DNA of 64,000 bases from Firm-04 sp045628085 (GTDB lineage: Bacteria > Bacillota > Clostridia > Oscillospirales > Ruminococcaceae), in assembly GCA_045628085.1 (NCBI GenBank), contig JAZQOZ010000147.1, forward strand, positions 4,099 to 68,098. Reading direction: 5' to 3'. Below are positions 34,762 to 44,030 of this stretch, piece by piece. Under the pieces are notes generated by a model. That model saw only the letters and a program-made list of their open reading frames with translations, searched no databases and was not told the DNA's origin. Both the position numbers and the translations under genes were made by a program. Position 1 is the first letter of the stretch. Each line of letters starts with the position of its first letter.

Positions 34762-36843
34762 TTAAAGGGAAATTGTTTTGCTCAGACACGCAGTTCCGGT
34801 GAGCTGTTCGCTCAGCGGATCGGGCTGACACGTTCCGGCATACAGCACGTAGTTTTTGCCGCGTACTGCACGAACGCCGTTCTCATCCACAGATGTGAAT
34901 GCGATTTCAGGGATCTCAGCAGATACTGTCTGCGTTTCGCCGGCTGCAAGATGGACGCGGACGAATCCGCAGAGCGCCGGATATTTCACAGCACATTCGC
35001 TGTCATCCTTCAGATAGAACTGCACAACATCATCGGTATCGGTCTTGCCGGTGTTTGTGATCTGAAGCGTGACCTTTTTCCCGTCAACAGCAAGATCGGA
35101 GCAGGCTGTTTTGGAATAGGTCAGACCGTATCCGAACGGATACAGAATATTATCTCTGGTATAGCGGTAGGTACGTCCTGCCATGCTGTAATCCTCGAAT
35201 GCAGGAAGTTTATCTGCATTCTCATAGAACGTGACAGGCAGCTTGCCGGACGGTGAAACTTTGCCGAACAGGATATCTGCCAGCGCCTTACCGCCGCTTT
35301 GACCGGGATACCATGTGTGGATCAGAGCATCGCAGTCCGCTTCTACATTGATCGCACTGCCGACAGCCGATACAATGATAACGGGCTTGCCCTTTTCCAT
35401 GACCTTCTTTACAAGCAGGCGTTGCGGATCAGGCAGACGAAGGTCAATTTTATCGCCGGATGCAAATTCGTTTCCGGCATCGCCTTCTTCACCCTCGATA
35501 TACGCATCCAGACCGACGCAGAGAATCACGAGATCGGATTGTTCTGCAACGGTTTCTGCTTCAGCAAGGCGGTCATTTTCTCTTGCGAGTCCGCTGACGC
35601 GGTCTTTATAGAGGTGACATCCTTCTGCACAAAGCACTCTGCCTTCAAATGCATCCTGAATGCCCTCAAGGAATGTGATATAACGGTCAGCCGTACCGCA
35701 GTAGTTGCCTTCCAGCGCCGCGCGGCTGTTTGCATTCGGGCCGATCACGCCGATCGTCTGATACTTCGATGCATCCAGCGGAAGAATACCGTTGTTTTTC
35801 AGAAGCACCATTGATTTGCGTGCATATTCAAGTGCAAGGTCTTTATGCTCCTTGCAGGCGACAACCGAATACGGAATATCGTCATAAGGTGTATGTTCAT
35901 CGAGCATACCGAGACGGATCCTCGAACGCATCACATTGATGCAGGCTTTCCGGATATCCTCTGCGGTAATCATTCCGGCATTGAGTGCATCCATGAGCTT
36001 GTCATAAACTCTGCCTGCATTGAGATCGCAGCCGCTTTTGATCGCTGCTGCGGCAGTTTCCTCGGCTGACGCAGTCAAACCGTGATTTGTATGGAAATCT
36101 TCGAGTGCGCCGTAATCGGATACGAAGTGTCCGTCAAAGCCCCATTCTTTCAGTTTTGCCTGAAGGAATGTACTTGCGCACGAGCCTTCGCCGTTGACAC
36201 GGTTATAAGCGCCCATGACGCTCTCGACATTTGCATCCTGCACCAGCGCACGGAACGCCGGAATGTAGGTATCCTCAATATCGTGTGCATTTGCTCTTGC
36301 ATCGAACGAATGCCGGATCGCTTCCGGTCCGCTGTGTACTGCAAAATGCTTTGCGCAGGCTGACGTCCGGAGATGCTCCTTATCATCACCCTGCAAACCG
36401 CTGACAAATGCTTTTCCAAGCTCAGCGGTCAGGAACGGATCTTCGCCGTATGTTTCCTGTCCTCTGCCCCAGCGGGGATCGCGGAAAATATTGATATTCG
36501 GCGACCAGATCGAAAGACCTTTGTAAATATCGCGGTCACCGTGCTTTGCAAATTCGTTGTGTTTTGCACGCTGCTCAGTCGAAACGACCTCACCTGCGCG
36601 TTTGACTGCATTCTGATCGAACATTGCGGCCATTGCGATCGCCTGCGGGAACATGGTCGCTACACCGGCACGCGCCGCGCCGTGCAGACCTTCATTCCAC
36701 CAGTTATAAGCAGGGATACCGAGCCGTTCGACTGCCGGTGCATCGTAAATAAGCTGTGCAGCCTGTTCGGCGGTTGTGAGCCGATCGACCAGATCCTCTG
36801 CACGTTCCTGCGCAGTCAGCGTAACATCACGGAATTTTTCCAA
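34762..36843 (-). CDS. Family 3 glycoside hydrolase (beta-xylosidase-like)
   Basis: 693 residues from TTG 36843. CGGAGG lies 9 nt upstream, while the longer TTG start (36882) has no site. Domains: (alpha/beta)8 barrel about 1-310, alpha/beta sandwich about 340-560, and a C-terminal fibronectin-III-like domain from about 600. The nucleophile aspartate is in VSDYGALEDFH and a substrate-pocket motif is NWWNEGLHGAARAG, which resembles xylan beta-xylosidases. No signal peptide, so it acts inside the cell on imported xylo-oligosaccharides. Beta-glucosidase or arabinosidase activity is possible. Confidence 0.9.
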   Translation of the reverse strand: MEKFRDVTLTAQERAEDLVDRLTTAEQAAQLIYDAPAVERLGIPAYNWWNEGLHGAARAGVATMFPQAIAMAAMFDQNAVKRAGEVVSTEQRAKHNEFAKHGDRDIYKGLSIWSPNINIFRDPRWGRGQETYGEDPFLTAELGKAFVSGLQGDDKEHLRTSACAKHFAVHSGPEAIRHSFDARANAHDIEDTYIPAFRALVQDANVESVMGAYNRVNGEGSCASTFLQAKLKEWGFDGHFVSDYGALEDFHTNHGLTASAEETAAAAIKSGCDLNAGRVYDKLMDALNAGMITAEDIRKACINVMRSRIRLGMLDEHTPYDDIPYSVVACKEHKDLALEYARKSMVLLKNNGILPLDASKYQTIGVIGPNANSRAALEGNYCGTADRYITFLEGIQDAFEGRVLCAEGCHLYKDRVSGLARENDRLAEAETVAEQSDLVILCVGLDAYIEGEEGDAGNEFASGDKIDLRLPDPQRLLVKKVMEKGKPVIIVSAVGSAINVEADCDALIHTWYPGQSGGKALADILFGKVSPSGKLPVTFYENADKLPAFEDYSMAGRTYRYTRDNILYPFGYGLTYSKTACSDLAVDGKKVTLQITNTGKTDTDDVVQFYLKDDSECAVKYPALCGFVRVHLAAGETQTVSAEIPEIAFTSVDENGVRAVRGKNYVLYAGTCQPDPLSEQLTGTACLSKTISL

Positions 36844-36910
36844 TACAGAATACCTCCGTTTCATCGAAGCGGCATCCGCCAATCTTCGAGGAACTTTTAT
36901 ATGGAACGGA

Positions 36911-37804
36911 TCACCGTTCCTGTATCAGGGATGCGAACGTCTGCTCCGGTGTCAGATCAGTCTCACGGATCTCCCATGTTTCCTCAATGACAGCCGATTC
37001 GCCGGGCTGATATTCGCGCAGCGCACCAAGCAGTTCGCATTCCAGAAAATGCTTATTTGTATAAGTTTCAAAATTGCAGGCGAAATCCGGATAGCTGACC
37101 GAATCATCATATCCGCCGAATTTCAATGTAAAGACCTGATTGCCGGCGCAGTAAACTGCGAAGCCGTCCGTCACATTAAAACCTGCCTTGAACGCCGTTT
37201 CCGCTTTTGTATCATGCAGAAGTGACGCATAGGAATCCGTCAGCGCAAAGCGCGGATCCCTGATATCGGAATAGCTCCAGAGTGCCATTGTCCGGTTCGG
37301 TAGAAAGCCTGTCTGTGCGCGGTTCAGCGGAACGAACTCCGTACCGCCGCCTGCAAGTCCCGTTACCGACCACGGCGCAAATTTCGCCGGTCCATCCGAA
37401 ATATTGCGGATCTCATTCCGGATGCGAACGGAATTGCCGTCAGACATTGTCACGGAAAGAGAAAACTGTTTGCCGAAGGGTGTTGCTTTCGGTGTCAGCG
37501 TCAGAACGCCGTCCGTAAAGTCCCATTCAACACGGCTGTTATCGGGATAGTATGTTTCCGGCATGATCTCCGGTGCTGACCAGAGACGGTGTCCGCCATA
37601 GGCATACCACGTACCGTAACCCTTTGTCAGTTCACAGAAATCTCTGCGCACATCTTCAAAGAGGATATTCTCATTTCCTCTGGTTGAGAAGTAGATGATG
37701 CGCGGTCCGACATCGAGTGTTGCGATGAGCCTGATGACGCCGTTTTCCAGACAGATGCATCTGCCGAAATTCTGGTAGGAAATCTCATGGCATTGAATCG
37801 TCAT
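36911..37804 (-). CDS. Mutarotase-fold protein of the xylose operon
   Basis: 297 residues, first gene of the operon. A beta-rich protein resembling aldose-1-epimerase-like families: LDVGPRIIYFSTRGNENIL near 29-48, GGHRLWSAPE near 69 and PWSVTGLAGGG near 143. No signal peptide or membrane segment. It may bind or convert sugar anomers in the cytoplasm. Family-level call only. Confidence 0.65.
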   Translation of the reverse strand: MTIQCHEISYQNFGRCICLENGVIRLIATLDVGPRIIYFSTRGNENILFEDVRRDFCELTKGYGTWYAYGGHRLWSAPEIMPETYYPDNSRVEWDFTDGVLTLTPKATPFGKQFSLSVTMSDGNSVRIRNEIRNISDGPAKFAPWSVTGLAGGGTEFVPLNRAQTGFLPNRTMALWSYSDIRDPRFALTDSYASLLHDTKAETAFKAGFNVTDGFAVYCAGNQVFTLKFGGYDDSVSYPDFACNFETYTNKHFLECELLGALREYQPGESAVIEETWEIRETDLTPEQTFASLIQER

Positions 37805-37996
37805 ATATTGCTCCTTTCCGCTTTACAAGTATTATAGCTTATGTACAAAAAATAGGCTAATCAAAAATTGCGACATTCTCCTTGATTTTTGCGCACTCAT
37901 CACAAAATAGCGAAAACTCCTTTACAAAATTGTTGCTTTGCGCTATAATATAGACATGGAAGATGAAGCAGAACAAGCCAAGACCGCAAATTCTGA
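37805..37996. promoter_or_regulatory. Divergent promoter region, AraC and xylose operon
   Basis: Plus strand: TTTACA (37921-37926), 17-bp spacer, TATAAT (37944-37949), serving the AraC gene. Minus strand: a clean TATAAT is present about 30 bp upstream of the mutarotase-like gene but its -35 is poor, as expected for an activator-dependent promoter. CAAAAATTGCG (37862-37872) lies between them and recurs at 38976-38986, and may be an AraC site. Confidence 0.6.
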
Positions 37997-38023
37997 ATGA
38001 TTATTTCGGAAAGGAGAACCGAG

Positions 38024-38932
38024 ATGATTAAAAATCTATCCGGTGACTATGAAACCGTTGAGTACGAAAACAAACGGTTTGTCATGCTTTATGACAACAA
38101 CGAAACCGAATTTTATCCGATGCATTGGCACAATGCTGTTGAGATCATCATGCCGATCGAGAATCCGTTTACGGTCAAGACCGGCGATACGGAATTCGTC
38201 CTTCAGGAGCGGGATATCATCATTATTCCGCCCGGCGAACTGCATACCCTGCCGCCGCAGGCAGGCAGACGCATCATTTTCCAGTGTGACAACAGTGTGA
38301 TCAGCAACGTTTCCGCATTGGAAGCGATCTTGCCGGTATTTCAGACTACACTGCTCATTACGCCCGATACCAACCGCGATCTCTATCTTCTGGCGAAAAA
38401 GCAGATCCTCGATATCTATTCCGAATATTACGCAAATACGGAGATTTCCGATGTCCGTATCTACATGAATCTCATCAATCTGCTCGTGGCAGTACGCGAG
38501 CATCAGATCGAGATGAGCCGGCAGTCGCTCGCCTGTGCAAAGGAGAAAATTCTCCAGTACAGCGAGAAATTCAAGCTCGTGATGAAGTATATCGACCAAA
38601 ACTATATGTACGATATTTCGCTTGATAAACTCGCGGATATTGCCGGTTACAGCAAGTTCCATTTCTCGCGTATTTTCAAGCAGTATAATTCCATGTCGTA
38701 TATCCAGTACATCAATATGCGCAGGACACGCGCCGCAGAGATGCTTCTGCTTGATCCTTCCATTCCGATCACAGAAGTCGCAATGCGTGCAGGTTTTTCC
38801 AGTCTGTCAACTTTTAACCGTATTTTTAAGGAATTCAAGCACTGCACGCCGTCAAGCTATCAGCGTTTTTACTGTTCAACGGGCGAACTGCCGATCGCAG
38901 AACAAAGTCCGGATGTGCAAACCGATGAATAA
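38024..38932 (+). CDS. AraC family transcriptional regulator
   Basis: 302 residues. N-terminal cupin sugar-sensing domain (about 20-130; YPMHWHNAVEIIMPIENPF, IIPPGELH) and C-terminal pair of helix-turn-helix motifs (about 195-290; LDKLADIAGYSKFHFSRIFK and VAMRAGFSSLSTFNRIFKEF). It most likely activates the divergent xylose operon when a sugar binds. ATG 38024 has AAAGGAGAACC upstream. Confidence 0.93.
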   Translation: MIKNLSGDYETVEYENKRFVMLYDNNETEFYPMHWHNAVEIIMPIENPFTVKTGDTEFVLQERDIIIIPPGELHTLPPQAGRRIIFQCDNSVISNVSALEAILPVFQTTLLITPDTNRDLYLLAKKQILDIYSEYYANTEISDVRIYMNLINLLVAVREHQIEMSRQSLACAKEKILQYSEKFKLVMKYIDQNYMYDISLDKLADIAGYSKFHFSRIFKQYNSMSYIQYINMRRTRAAEMLLLDPSIPITEVAMRAGFSSLSTFNRIFKEFKHCTPSSYQRFYCSTGELPIAEQSPDVQTDE

Positions 38933-39111
38933 GCCGTTCTGTTTTTTGTTCAATCCGCGCAATATCTGCACTTTGCAAAAATTGCGCCGCAATTTATGAT
39001 GAATCGCAATGATTTCTGCTGTATTTTGACAGGATGTGCAAATTCTTCCGCATTAAATGAGAAACGGCGATTGATCCGCCGCCGCATTTCCAAATATACT
39101 ATATGTTATAG

Positions 39112-39158
39112 AATGACCGCCGAACGCAGGCTGATTGCCTGAATCCGGCGGTCATTTT
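39112..39158. terminator. Bidirectional terminator
   Basis: An 11-bp stem (AATGACCGCCG, 39112-39122, with 39146-39156) between the AraC gene and the convergent dockerin gene, followed by TTTTG on the plus strand. Confidence 0.65.
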
Positions 39159-39226
39159 GCTGATACGATCCATTACACAAAGCGAACAGAACAGCGCAGA
39201 CTTCACTGTTTACCCTGCAAACACAC

Positions 39227-40003
39227 TCATTGAAGCGAACCCATTCCGTCCTGCCAGTGCGGCGTATTGCCTGCCAGCGTTTCGGAATAGTACAGCAGGA
39301 TCGCCTGCGCATCTTCCGCATCCAGTCTGCCGTCTCCGCTGATATCACAGGCGGCTGATGCGGCAGGCACGATCTCCGCAGGTTTGTCCGAAAGCAATTC
39401 GGCATAAGCATTCAGCGTTTGCTGTGCATCACTGACATCCACTGTGCCGTCACCGTCAAAATCCCCGCGTATGCGCTGATATCGCGGGAATCCGATCTCT
39501 GCTGCCTGCTGTTTTACACCGTCTGCATATTCCGTATTTGCGGAAAGCTGCTCCGGTGCGGCAATTTCGGTATCCTTTGCCTGTAAATACGAACCTGTAA
39601 AGCATACTTCCGTTTTTTCATACTGCGGTGCATCGGAATAATCTGCATTGTCAATGGTGAATTTCTGCGTATATGTGCTGACTGCCGCACCGCCCGATAC
39701 GGTCGGCGTGCTGACCGTGATTGTGTAATCACCCGGTTCGGCACGAAAAATATAATTATGCTCCGGCTCACTTTGCAGTTCGGTATCATACAGCAAAAGA
39801 TTCTCGCGCTCCGGTGAATGCTGCACAATGCGGATCTGCACCCTGTTGTTCTCCAGACCGCTGAACCGGATGATGTCCTCGCTCAGCGGCTCAAAATCCG
39901 GACAGACCGTTTCAATACAGACTGTCTGCTCCGCTGCCTGTACAGGCAATGCGAAAAACGAAATACAGCAGCCAAGCGCTGTCAATATGATCCCTGTTTT
40001 CAT
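39227..40003 (-). CDS. Small secreted dockerin protein
   Basis: 258 residues. Signal peptide (about 1-23, ending PVQAA), a beta-rich domain of about 140 residues with no recognised family, then a C-terminal type I dockerin (about 182-250) with two Ca-binding loops, DFDGDGTVDVSDA and DISGDGRLDAEDA. The front domain has no catalytic signature visible and could be a binding or structural module. It has its own promoter. Confidence 0.85.
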   Translation of the reverse strand: MKTGIILTALGCCISFFALPVQAAEQTVCIETVCPDFEPLSEDIIRFSGLENNRVQIRIVQHSPERENLLLYDTELQSEPEHNYIFRAEPGDYTITVSTPTVSGGAAVSTYTQKFTIDNADYSDAPQYEKTEVCFTGSYLQAKDTEIAAPEQLSANTEYADGVKQQAAEIGFPRYQRIRGDFDGDGTVDVSDAQQTLNAYAELLSDKPAEIVPAASAACDISGDGRLDAEDAQAILLYYSETLAGNTPHWQDGMGSLQ

Positions 40004-40039
40004 TTTGATTCTCCTTTTTCTTCGCAGAATGCTGTTTTC

Positions 40040-40068
40040 AGTATAGCATAAGACTGCTCTTTTGTCAA
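40040..40068 (-). promoter_or_regulatory. Promoter of the small dockerin gene
   Basis: Minus-strand TTGACA (40068-40063), 17-bp spacer and TATACT (40045-40040), about 37 bp upstream of the start. Confidence 0.75.
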
Positions 40069-40178
40069 ATCGTCAGTACGAACGCAAAATATCAAGCAGA
40101 GGCGAGAGAATCCCCTGCAGAACTTCTGCAATCCCCGAAAAACAGCCGAATCCGACACGGACAGGCCGAAAACAGGAC

Positions 40179-40207
40179 TTGATTTTTTCTGCGGAATGTA
40201 TTATAAT
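40179..40207 (+). promoter_or_regulatory. Promoter of the CNNM-family gene
   Basis: TTGATT (40179-40184), 17-bp spacer, TATAAT (40202-40207), about 40 bp upstream of the gene. Confidence 0.72.
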
Positions 40208-40245
40208 AGTCCTGATATGCTTATGGCATCAGAAAGGAAATATAC

Positions 40246-41526
40246 ATGATCTATCTCATAGTGATACTGGTTCTGCTCGTCTGCTCCGCACTGTTTTCTG
40301 CCAGTGAAACGGCATTTTCCAGTGTCAATAAGATTCGCCTGAAATCCGATGCGATGCAGGGCAATGTCCGTGCTGCAAAAGCGCTCAAACTCGCGGATTC
40401 CTTTGAACGCGCACTGACGGCGATTCTGATCGGCAACAATCTCGTGAATATTCTTTCGGCTTCTCTCGGTACGATCCTTTTTACAGAGTGGTTCGGTGAG
40501 GGCGGTGTCGGCATCTCGACAATGGTGATGACCGTTCTCGTCCTGATCTTTGGTGAGATCCTGCCGAAAAGCTATGCAAAAAATCACGCCGAACAGCTTA
40601 CGCTCCTGCTTGCTGCGCCGCTGAACGGTCTGATCTGGATTTTGACACCGCTCGTTTTTCTGTTCAATCAGCTTGCAAAGCTCGTGACGAAAAAGGGCGC
40701 TGCACCTTCCGTGACGGAGGATGAACTCAAAGTCATTGTCGATCAGATCGAGGAGGAAGGCGTTCTGGAGGAACAGGAAAGCGCACTTGTTCGTTCAGCA
40801 CTGGAATTTGATGAAATATCGGTCGATGAGGTACTTGTTCCGCGTGTGCGTGTCACGGCGATTCCGAAGGATACGCCCATCAGCGAGATCAAGCAGATCT
40901 TCCTCTCGGAGCGTTATTCCCGTCTGCCGGTCTACGACAATACCATTGATGATATCATCGGCTTCATCACCGAAAAGGATTTCTTCGGTCTGCTCGAAAG
41001 CGGCGGAAAAGAACTTGCTCCGATCATCAAAAATGTTCTGCGTTTGCCTGAATTTGCACGTATCAGCGAAGCTATGAAGCAGATGCAGCGTGCAAAATCC
41101 CATATCGCCATTGTGGTCGATCAGTACGGCGGCACAAAGGGTATCGTCACACTGGAGGATATCATTGAGGAGCTTGTCGGCGAGATCTACGATGAAGCAG
41201 ATGAGGTCGTTCCGATGCTGACAAAATGCGGAGAAGATCGCTATGAGGTTTCCGGTGAGCTTTCGATCGCCGATCTCTGCGATGCGCTCGGTCTTTCGGA
41301 AGATCGTATTGTGACGGACTGCACCTCGGTCGGCGGCTGGCTGACGGAGCTTGCAGGACATATCGCAGAGAAAAATGAAACCGTCAGCGGCGACTGGTTT
41401 CGCATGACCGTTTTGCAGATGCAGGAGCAGCGCGTGCAGCGCATTCTCCTCGAACTGACTGCGGCGGAATCCGATTCCGCAAATGCCGGCGAAACGGCGG
41501 AAATGACCGCAGGCAGCGTCCGGTGA
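40246..41526 (+). CDS. CNNM/HlyC-CorC family membrane protein
   Basis: 426 residues. N-terminal DUF21/CNNM membrane domain (about 1-175; SASETAFSSVNKIRL is the signature), a paired CBS domain (about 200-325, with SEVYRSRLPVYD-like SERYSRLPVYD) and C-terminal CorC_HlyC domain (about 340-420). These proteins move Mg2+ or other divalent cations and sense nucleotide through the CBS pair. Older annotations call them hemolysins. Full length. Confidence 0.92.
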   Translation: MIYLIVILVLLVCSALFSASETAFSSVNKIRLKSDAMQGNVRAAKALKLADSFERALTAILIGNNLVNILSASLGTILFTEWFGEGGVGISTMVMTVLVLIFGEILPKSYAKNHAEQLTLLLAAPLNGLIWILTPLVFLFNQLAKLVTKKGAAPSVTEDELKVIVDQIEEEGVLEEQESALVRSALEFDEISVDEVLVPRVRVTAIPKDTPISEIKQIFLSERYSRLPVYDNTIDDIIGFITEKDFFGLLESGGKELAPIIKNVLRLPEFARISEAMKQMQRAKSHIAIVVDQYGGTKGIVTLEDIIEELVGEIYDEADEVVPMLTKCGEDRYEVSGELSIADLCDALGLSEDRIVTDCTSVGGWLTELAGHIAEKNETVSGDWFRMTVLQMQEQRVQRILLELTAAESDSANAGETAEMTAGSVR

Positions 41527-41571
41527 GCAGATATCTGCACATAAGCTGTTAAAACAATAGAAAATATCAGG

Positions 41572-41608
41572 AAAGTTGTACGGAAACGTGCAACTTTTTT
41601 GTTTTTTT
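41572..41608 (+). terminator. Terminator after the CNNM gene
   Basis: An 11-bp stem (AAAGTTGTACG, 41572-41582, with 41587-41597, one G-T pair), GAAA tetraloop, then TTTTTTGTTTTTTT. It separates the CNNM gene from the phage-like cassette. Confidence 0.85.
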
Positions 41609-41641
41609 CGGCTATTATCGGGAGCAGTTGGTATCCGGCAG

Positions 41642-41675
41642 GGATCGGCGGTGCATACCGCAGAGGGAGCGATCC
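41642..41675 (+). promoter_or_regulatory. Leader stem-loop before the phage-like cassette
   Basis: Nested inverted repeats: GGATCG (41642-41647) with CGATCC (41670-41675), enclosing GCGGT-4 nt-ACCGC (41648-41661). It sits about 35 bp before the first cassette gene. Role unknown. Confidence 0.35.
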
Positions 41676-41710
41676 ACTGTCAGCCAATGAAAAAGGAGGT
41701 GCAATGCAAA

Positions 41711-42187
41711 ATGGAAATACCGGTCAGGATCCGGCAGCTTCATGCAGAAACCGTATCACATGACGTATTCGGCGTATGCGGAAACAGCGGCGATACGATC
41801 CGGTTCGATTTCGATGCGGAATGGGATGCGTACCCTGACAAAACCGCCTGTATGGTCATTGTATCGCCGCAGGGCAGAACTGTAACGGAGATCCCGTTTC
41901 AGGGGAATGTCTGCACGCTGCCCCCTGTCCGCCGTACGGCTGCGATATCGGTCGGTGTCTGCGCAGGCTCGCTGCACACTGCAGCTTCTGCAAGCATTCC
42001 GTATCGGGAATGTATCACAGACATCTTTGCAGAAGAATTTTTCCCGAAAGCGGATATCTGCAATAAAGTGCTTGCAGAACTGATGCATCAGGATATGCAG
42101 GATGAATGCAGCGGCAGATATCTTGTCAGCGCAGATGATGACTATATCGCAACACAGGCAGGCGACTATCTTTTGTCAAAGGAGTGA
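41711..42187 (+). CDS. Phage baseplate/tail-like protein, copy 1
   Basis: 158 residues. The N-terminal beta domain (IPVRIRQLHAETVSHDVFG, DTIRFDFDAEWDAYP) has the WDAYP-type pattern of small phage upper-baseplate proteins, and it is clearly paralogous to the gene at 42872. The C-terminal half differs. ATG 41711 follows AAAGGAGGTG by about 12 nt. First of five tightly packed plus-strand genes ending in an endolysin-like gene. Confidence 0.65.
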   Translation: MEIPVRIRQLHAETVSHDVFGVCGNSGDTIRFDFDAEWDAYPDKTACMVIVSPQGRTVTEIPFQGNVCTLPPVRRTAAISVGVCAGSLHTAASASIPYRECITDIFAEEFFPKADICNKVLAELMHQDMQDECSGRYLVSADDDYIATQAGDYLLSKE

Positions 42188-42191
42188 TTGA

Positions 42192-42872
42192 ATGGCAGAC
42201 AGAAAAATCAATACCGGACTGACAGAAACGGAGATCCGGACAGCTTTTTCCCGTGCGCTGAATGATATGACGGATGCGGAGATCAGGGCGCTTGTATCAG
42301 AAGAAACTGTCAGCCGGCAGCAGGCAGATGCACAGCTTCATAATGCACTTGCTGCGGAAACAACAGCTCGGCAGACCGCTGATACCGCCATACAGTCAGA
42401 TGCAGCAAAGCAGCTGAATGCATTGACCGCACAGATCAACGGCGGTGCAAAGAACCGAATGCCTGTCGAATCGGGAACGGCATCATCAAGTGTATCATGG
42501 TTTCAGGCAAACGGTCTGTCAATTCCGGCAGGGCAGTATATCGTGTTCTTCCGAAACATGGAGTCCGATGATACGGATGCAGCAACGTGCAGAGGAATCT
42601 TTTTTGATGCAAACGGCGGCAATGCGTCCTCATATTTCCAGATCCCGCGCGGTCAGGATGTCTTTGCTGAGGTTACGATCACTACAGATGCAAAATCGCT
42701 TAGAATCAATCAATCCGATACGGTAGGCCACAGCGCAGGCGATACGATGTCATTCAGCGGTGCGATGATTTGCAGAAAATCCGATTGGGATATCTCGCAT
42801 GATTTTGTGCCGTATTGTCCGACCATGCCGGAATTGTATCAGATGATCCTTTCGCTGAACGGAGGCTGCTGA
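42192..42872 (+). CDS. Phage tail fibre-like protein
   Basis: 226 residues. The N-terminus is a helical, probably coiled-coil segment (about 18-75, heptads rich in Ala, Gln and Thr) followed by a beta-rich domain (IPAGQYIVFFRN, RGIFFDANGG). This layout is common in phage tail fibre or collar proteins. It starts 4 bp after copy 1 and its TGA shares one base with the next ATG. Confidence 0.6.
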   Translation: MADRKINTGLTETEIRTAFSRALNDMTDAEIRALVSEETVSRQQADAQLHNALAAETTARQTADTAIQSDAAKQLNALTAQINGGAKNRMPVESGTASSSVSWFQANGLSIPAGQYIVFFRNMESDDTDAATCRGIFFDANGGNASSYFQIPRGQDVFAEVTITTDAKSLRINQSDTVGHSAGDTMSFSGAMICRKSDWDISHDFVPYCPTMPELYQMILSLNGGC

Positions 42873-43351
42873 TGCGTGAGATTTCAATTACGGTGCGTGA
42901 CCGTGTTGCGGCGGTTTCCGGTTCGCCGGAGATCGTCTGCGGAAACAGTGATTATACGGCGGTATTCGATCTGGATGCAGAATGGGACGCTTATCCCGTT
43001 AAGATCGCGCGTGTTGTCTGGAAGGACGAAGATACAGGGAAAATGCTGTATCAGGATGTGCTTTTTGAAGGCAATCGTGCAGTTCTGCCGCCTGTTTCAC
43101 GCACAACACAGATTTGGCTCGGCATCTTTTCCGGTGATATCCGGACAACAACACCCGTGCGGATCCCGTGCTGTGCATCCGAATCCGGCAGCAATGCGGT
43201 GCATCCTGAACCGGAATCGGAAATTTATATCCAGCTTCTGCGTTATCTGGAGTACCTGCATACAAAAGGAATTCATGCCGGAGCAGAAAAGGAGATCTGC
43301 TGCGGCGCAGAAGGAATCTGCGGAATACCGATCACTGAGGAGGAGATTTAA
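42872..43351 (+). CDS. Phage baseplate/tail-like protein, copy 2
   Basis: 159 residues from ATG 42872, one base overlapping the upstream stop, with CGGAGGCTG site. The first 90 residues parallel the 41711 product (both have FDxDAEWDAYP and a VLPPVSRT/TLPPVRRT strand), so the cassette holds two diverged copies. The C-terminal part is Cys/Glu rich (CCGAEGICG). Confidence 0.65.
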   Translation: MREISITVRDRVAAVSGSPEIVCGNSDYTAVFDLDAEWDAYPVKIARVVWKDEDTGKMLYQDVLFEGNRAVLPPVSRTTQIWLGIFSGDIRTTTPVRIPCCASESGSNAVHPEPESEIYIQLLRYLEYLHTKGIHAGAEKEICCGAEGICGIPITEEEI

Positions 43352-43353
43352 AA

Positions 43354-43941
43354 ATGGAAGCAAGAAATATCGGAAGTGCGGCTGATATTTATCAGACGCT
43401 TACGGACAGCAGGCTTTTCAGCAGAGTGGAACTTTCCGGTACAGTGACGAATTGCTATGACAGCGAAGGCAATCTGATCGTAAAAGCAGACGGAAACGTC
43501 AATCTCTATGGCTATGCAGATGCAGAGCATTCCATTCCGAACAATTCGCTCGGTTCGATCACGCACGCTTATTTATGCCAAAAAGGCGTGATCCTTGCAA
43601 AATACTATAGCAATCATTTGAACCGGATCTTTGTTCTGACAAAGACCAATACCGGCAATGCGGCAATGGTTTTTCTGGATGTAGGAAACAGCGAATGGAA
43701 TGCCGTGACATGGGGCGACGTTTTGCCGCTGACCGGCAAAGAAATGATCGCTGTGCAGTCCAATCAGTATGCACTGCTCCCCTTCGTGACAAATGCGGCG
43801 CTCGGCGTGGAATCCTTCACGCCGGACGCATTCTACAGTGCGGTCAATACCGGTAATCTTCTGCCGCGCAGTTTTACGATCCGCAATGAGCGATGGTTTG
43901 CGATCGGAAATGCTGTTCTGCGCGATAATCCGGAAAATTAA
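43354..43941 (+). CDS. Phage structural-like protein
   Basis: 195 residues, beta-rich, no signal peptide or membrane helix. Short strands such as IYQTLTDSRLFSRVELSG and TKTNTGNAAMVFLDVG suggest a structural virion-type protein, but no family is recognised. It begins 2 bp after copy 2 with GAGGAGATT site. Called phage-like from context. Confidence 0.5.
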   Translation: MEARNIGSAADIYQTLTDSRLFSRVELSGTVTNCYDSEGNLIVKADGNVNLYGYADAEHSIPNNSLGSITHAYLCQKGVILAKYYSNHLNRIFVLTKTNTGNAAMVFLDVGNSEWNAVTWGDVLPLTGKEMIAVQSNQYALLPFVTNAALGVESFTPDAFYSAVNTGNLLPRSFTIRNERWFAIGNAVLRDNPEN

Positions 43942-44030
43942 ATATATTTGTCGCAATCTGCATTATGCCTGCATATCATGAAATACGGAATCATAAGGAT
44001 TCCGGAAGTGATACGGAAAGGATGAGCAGA

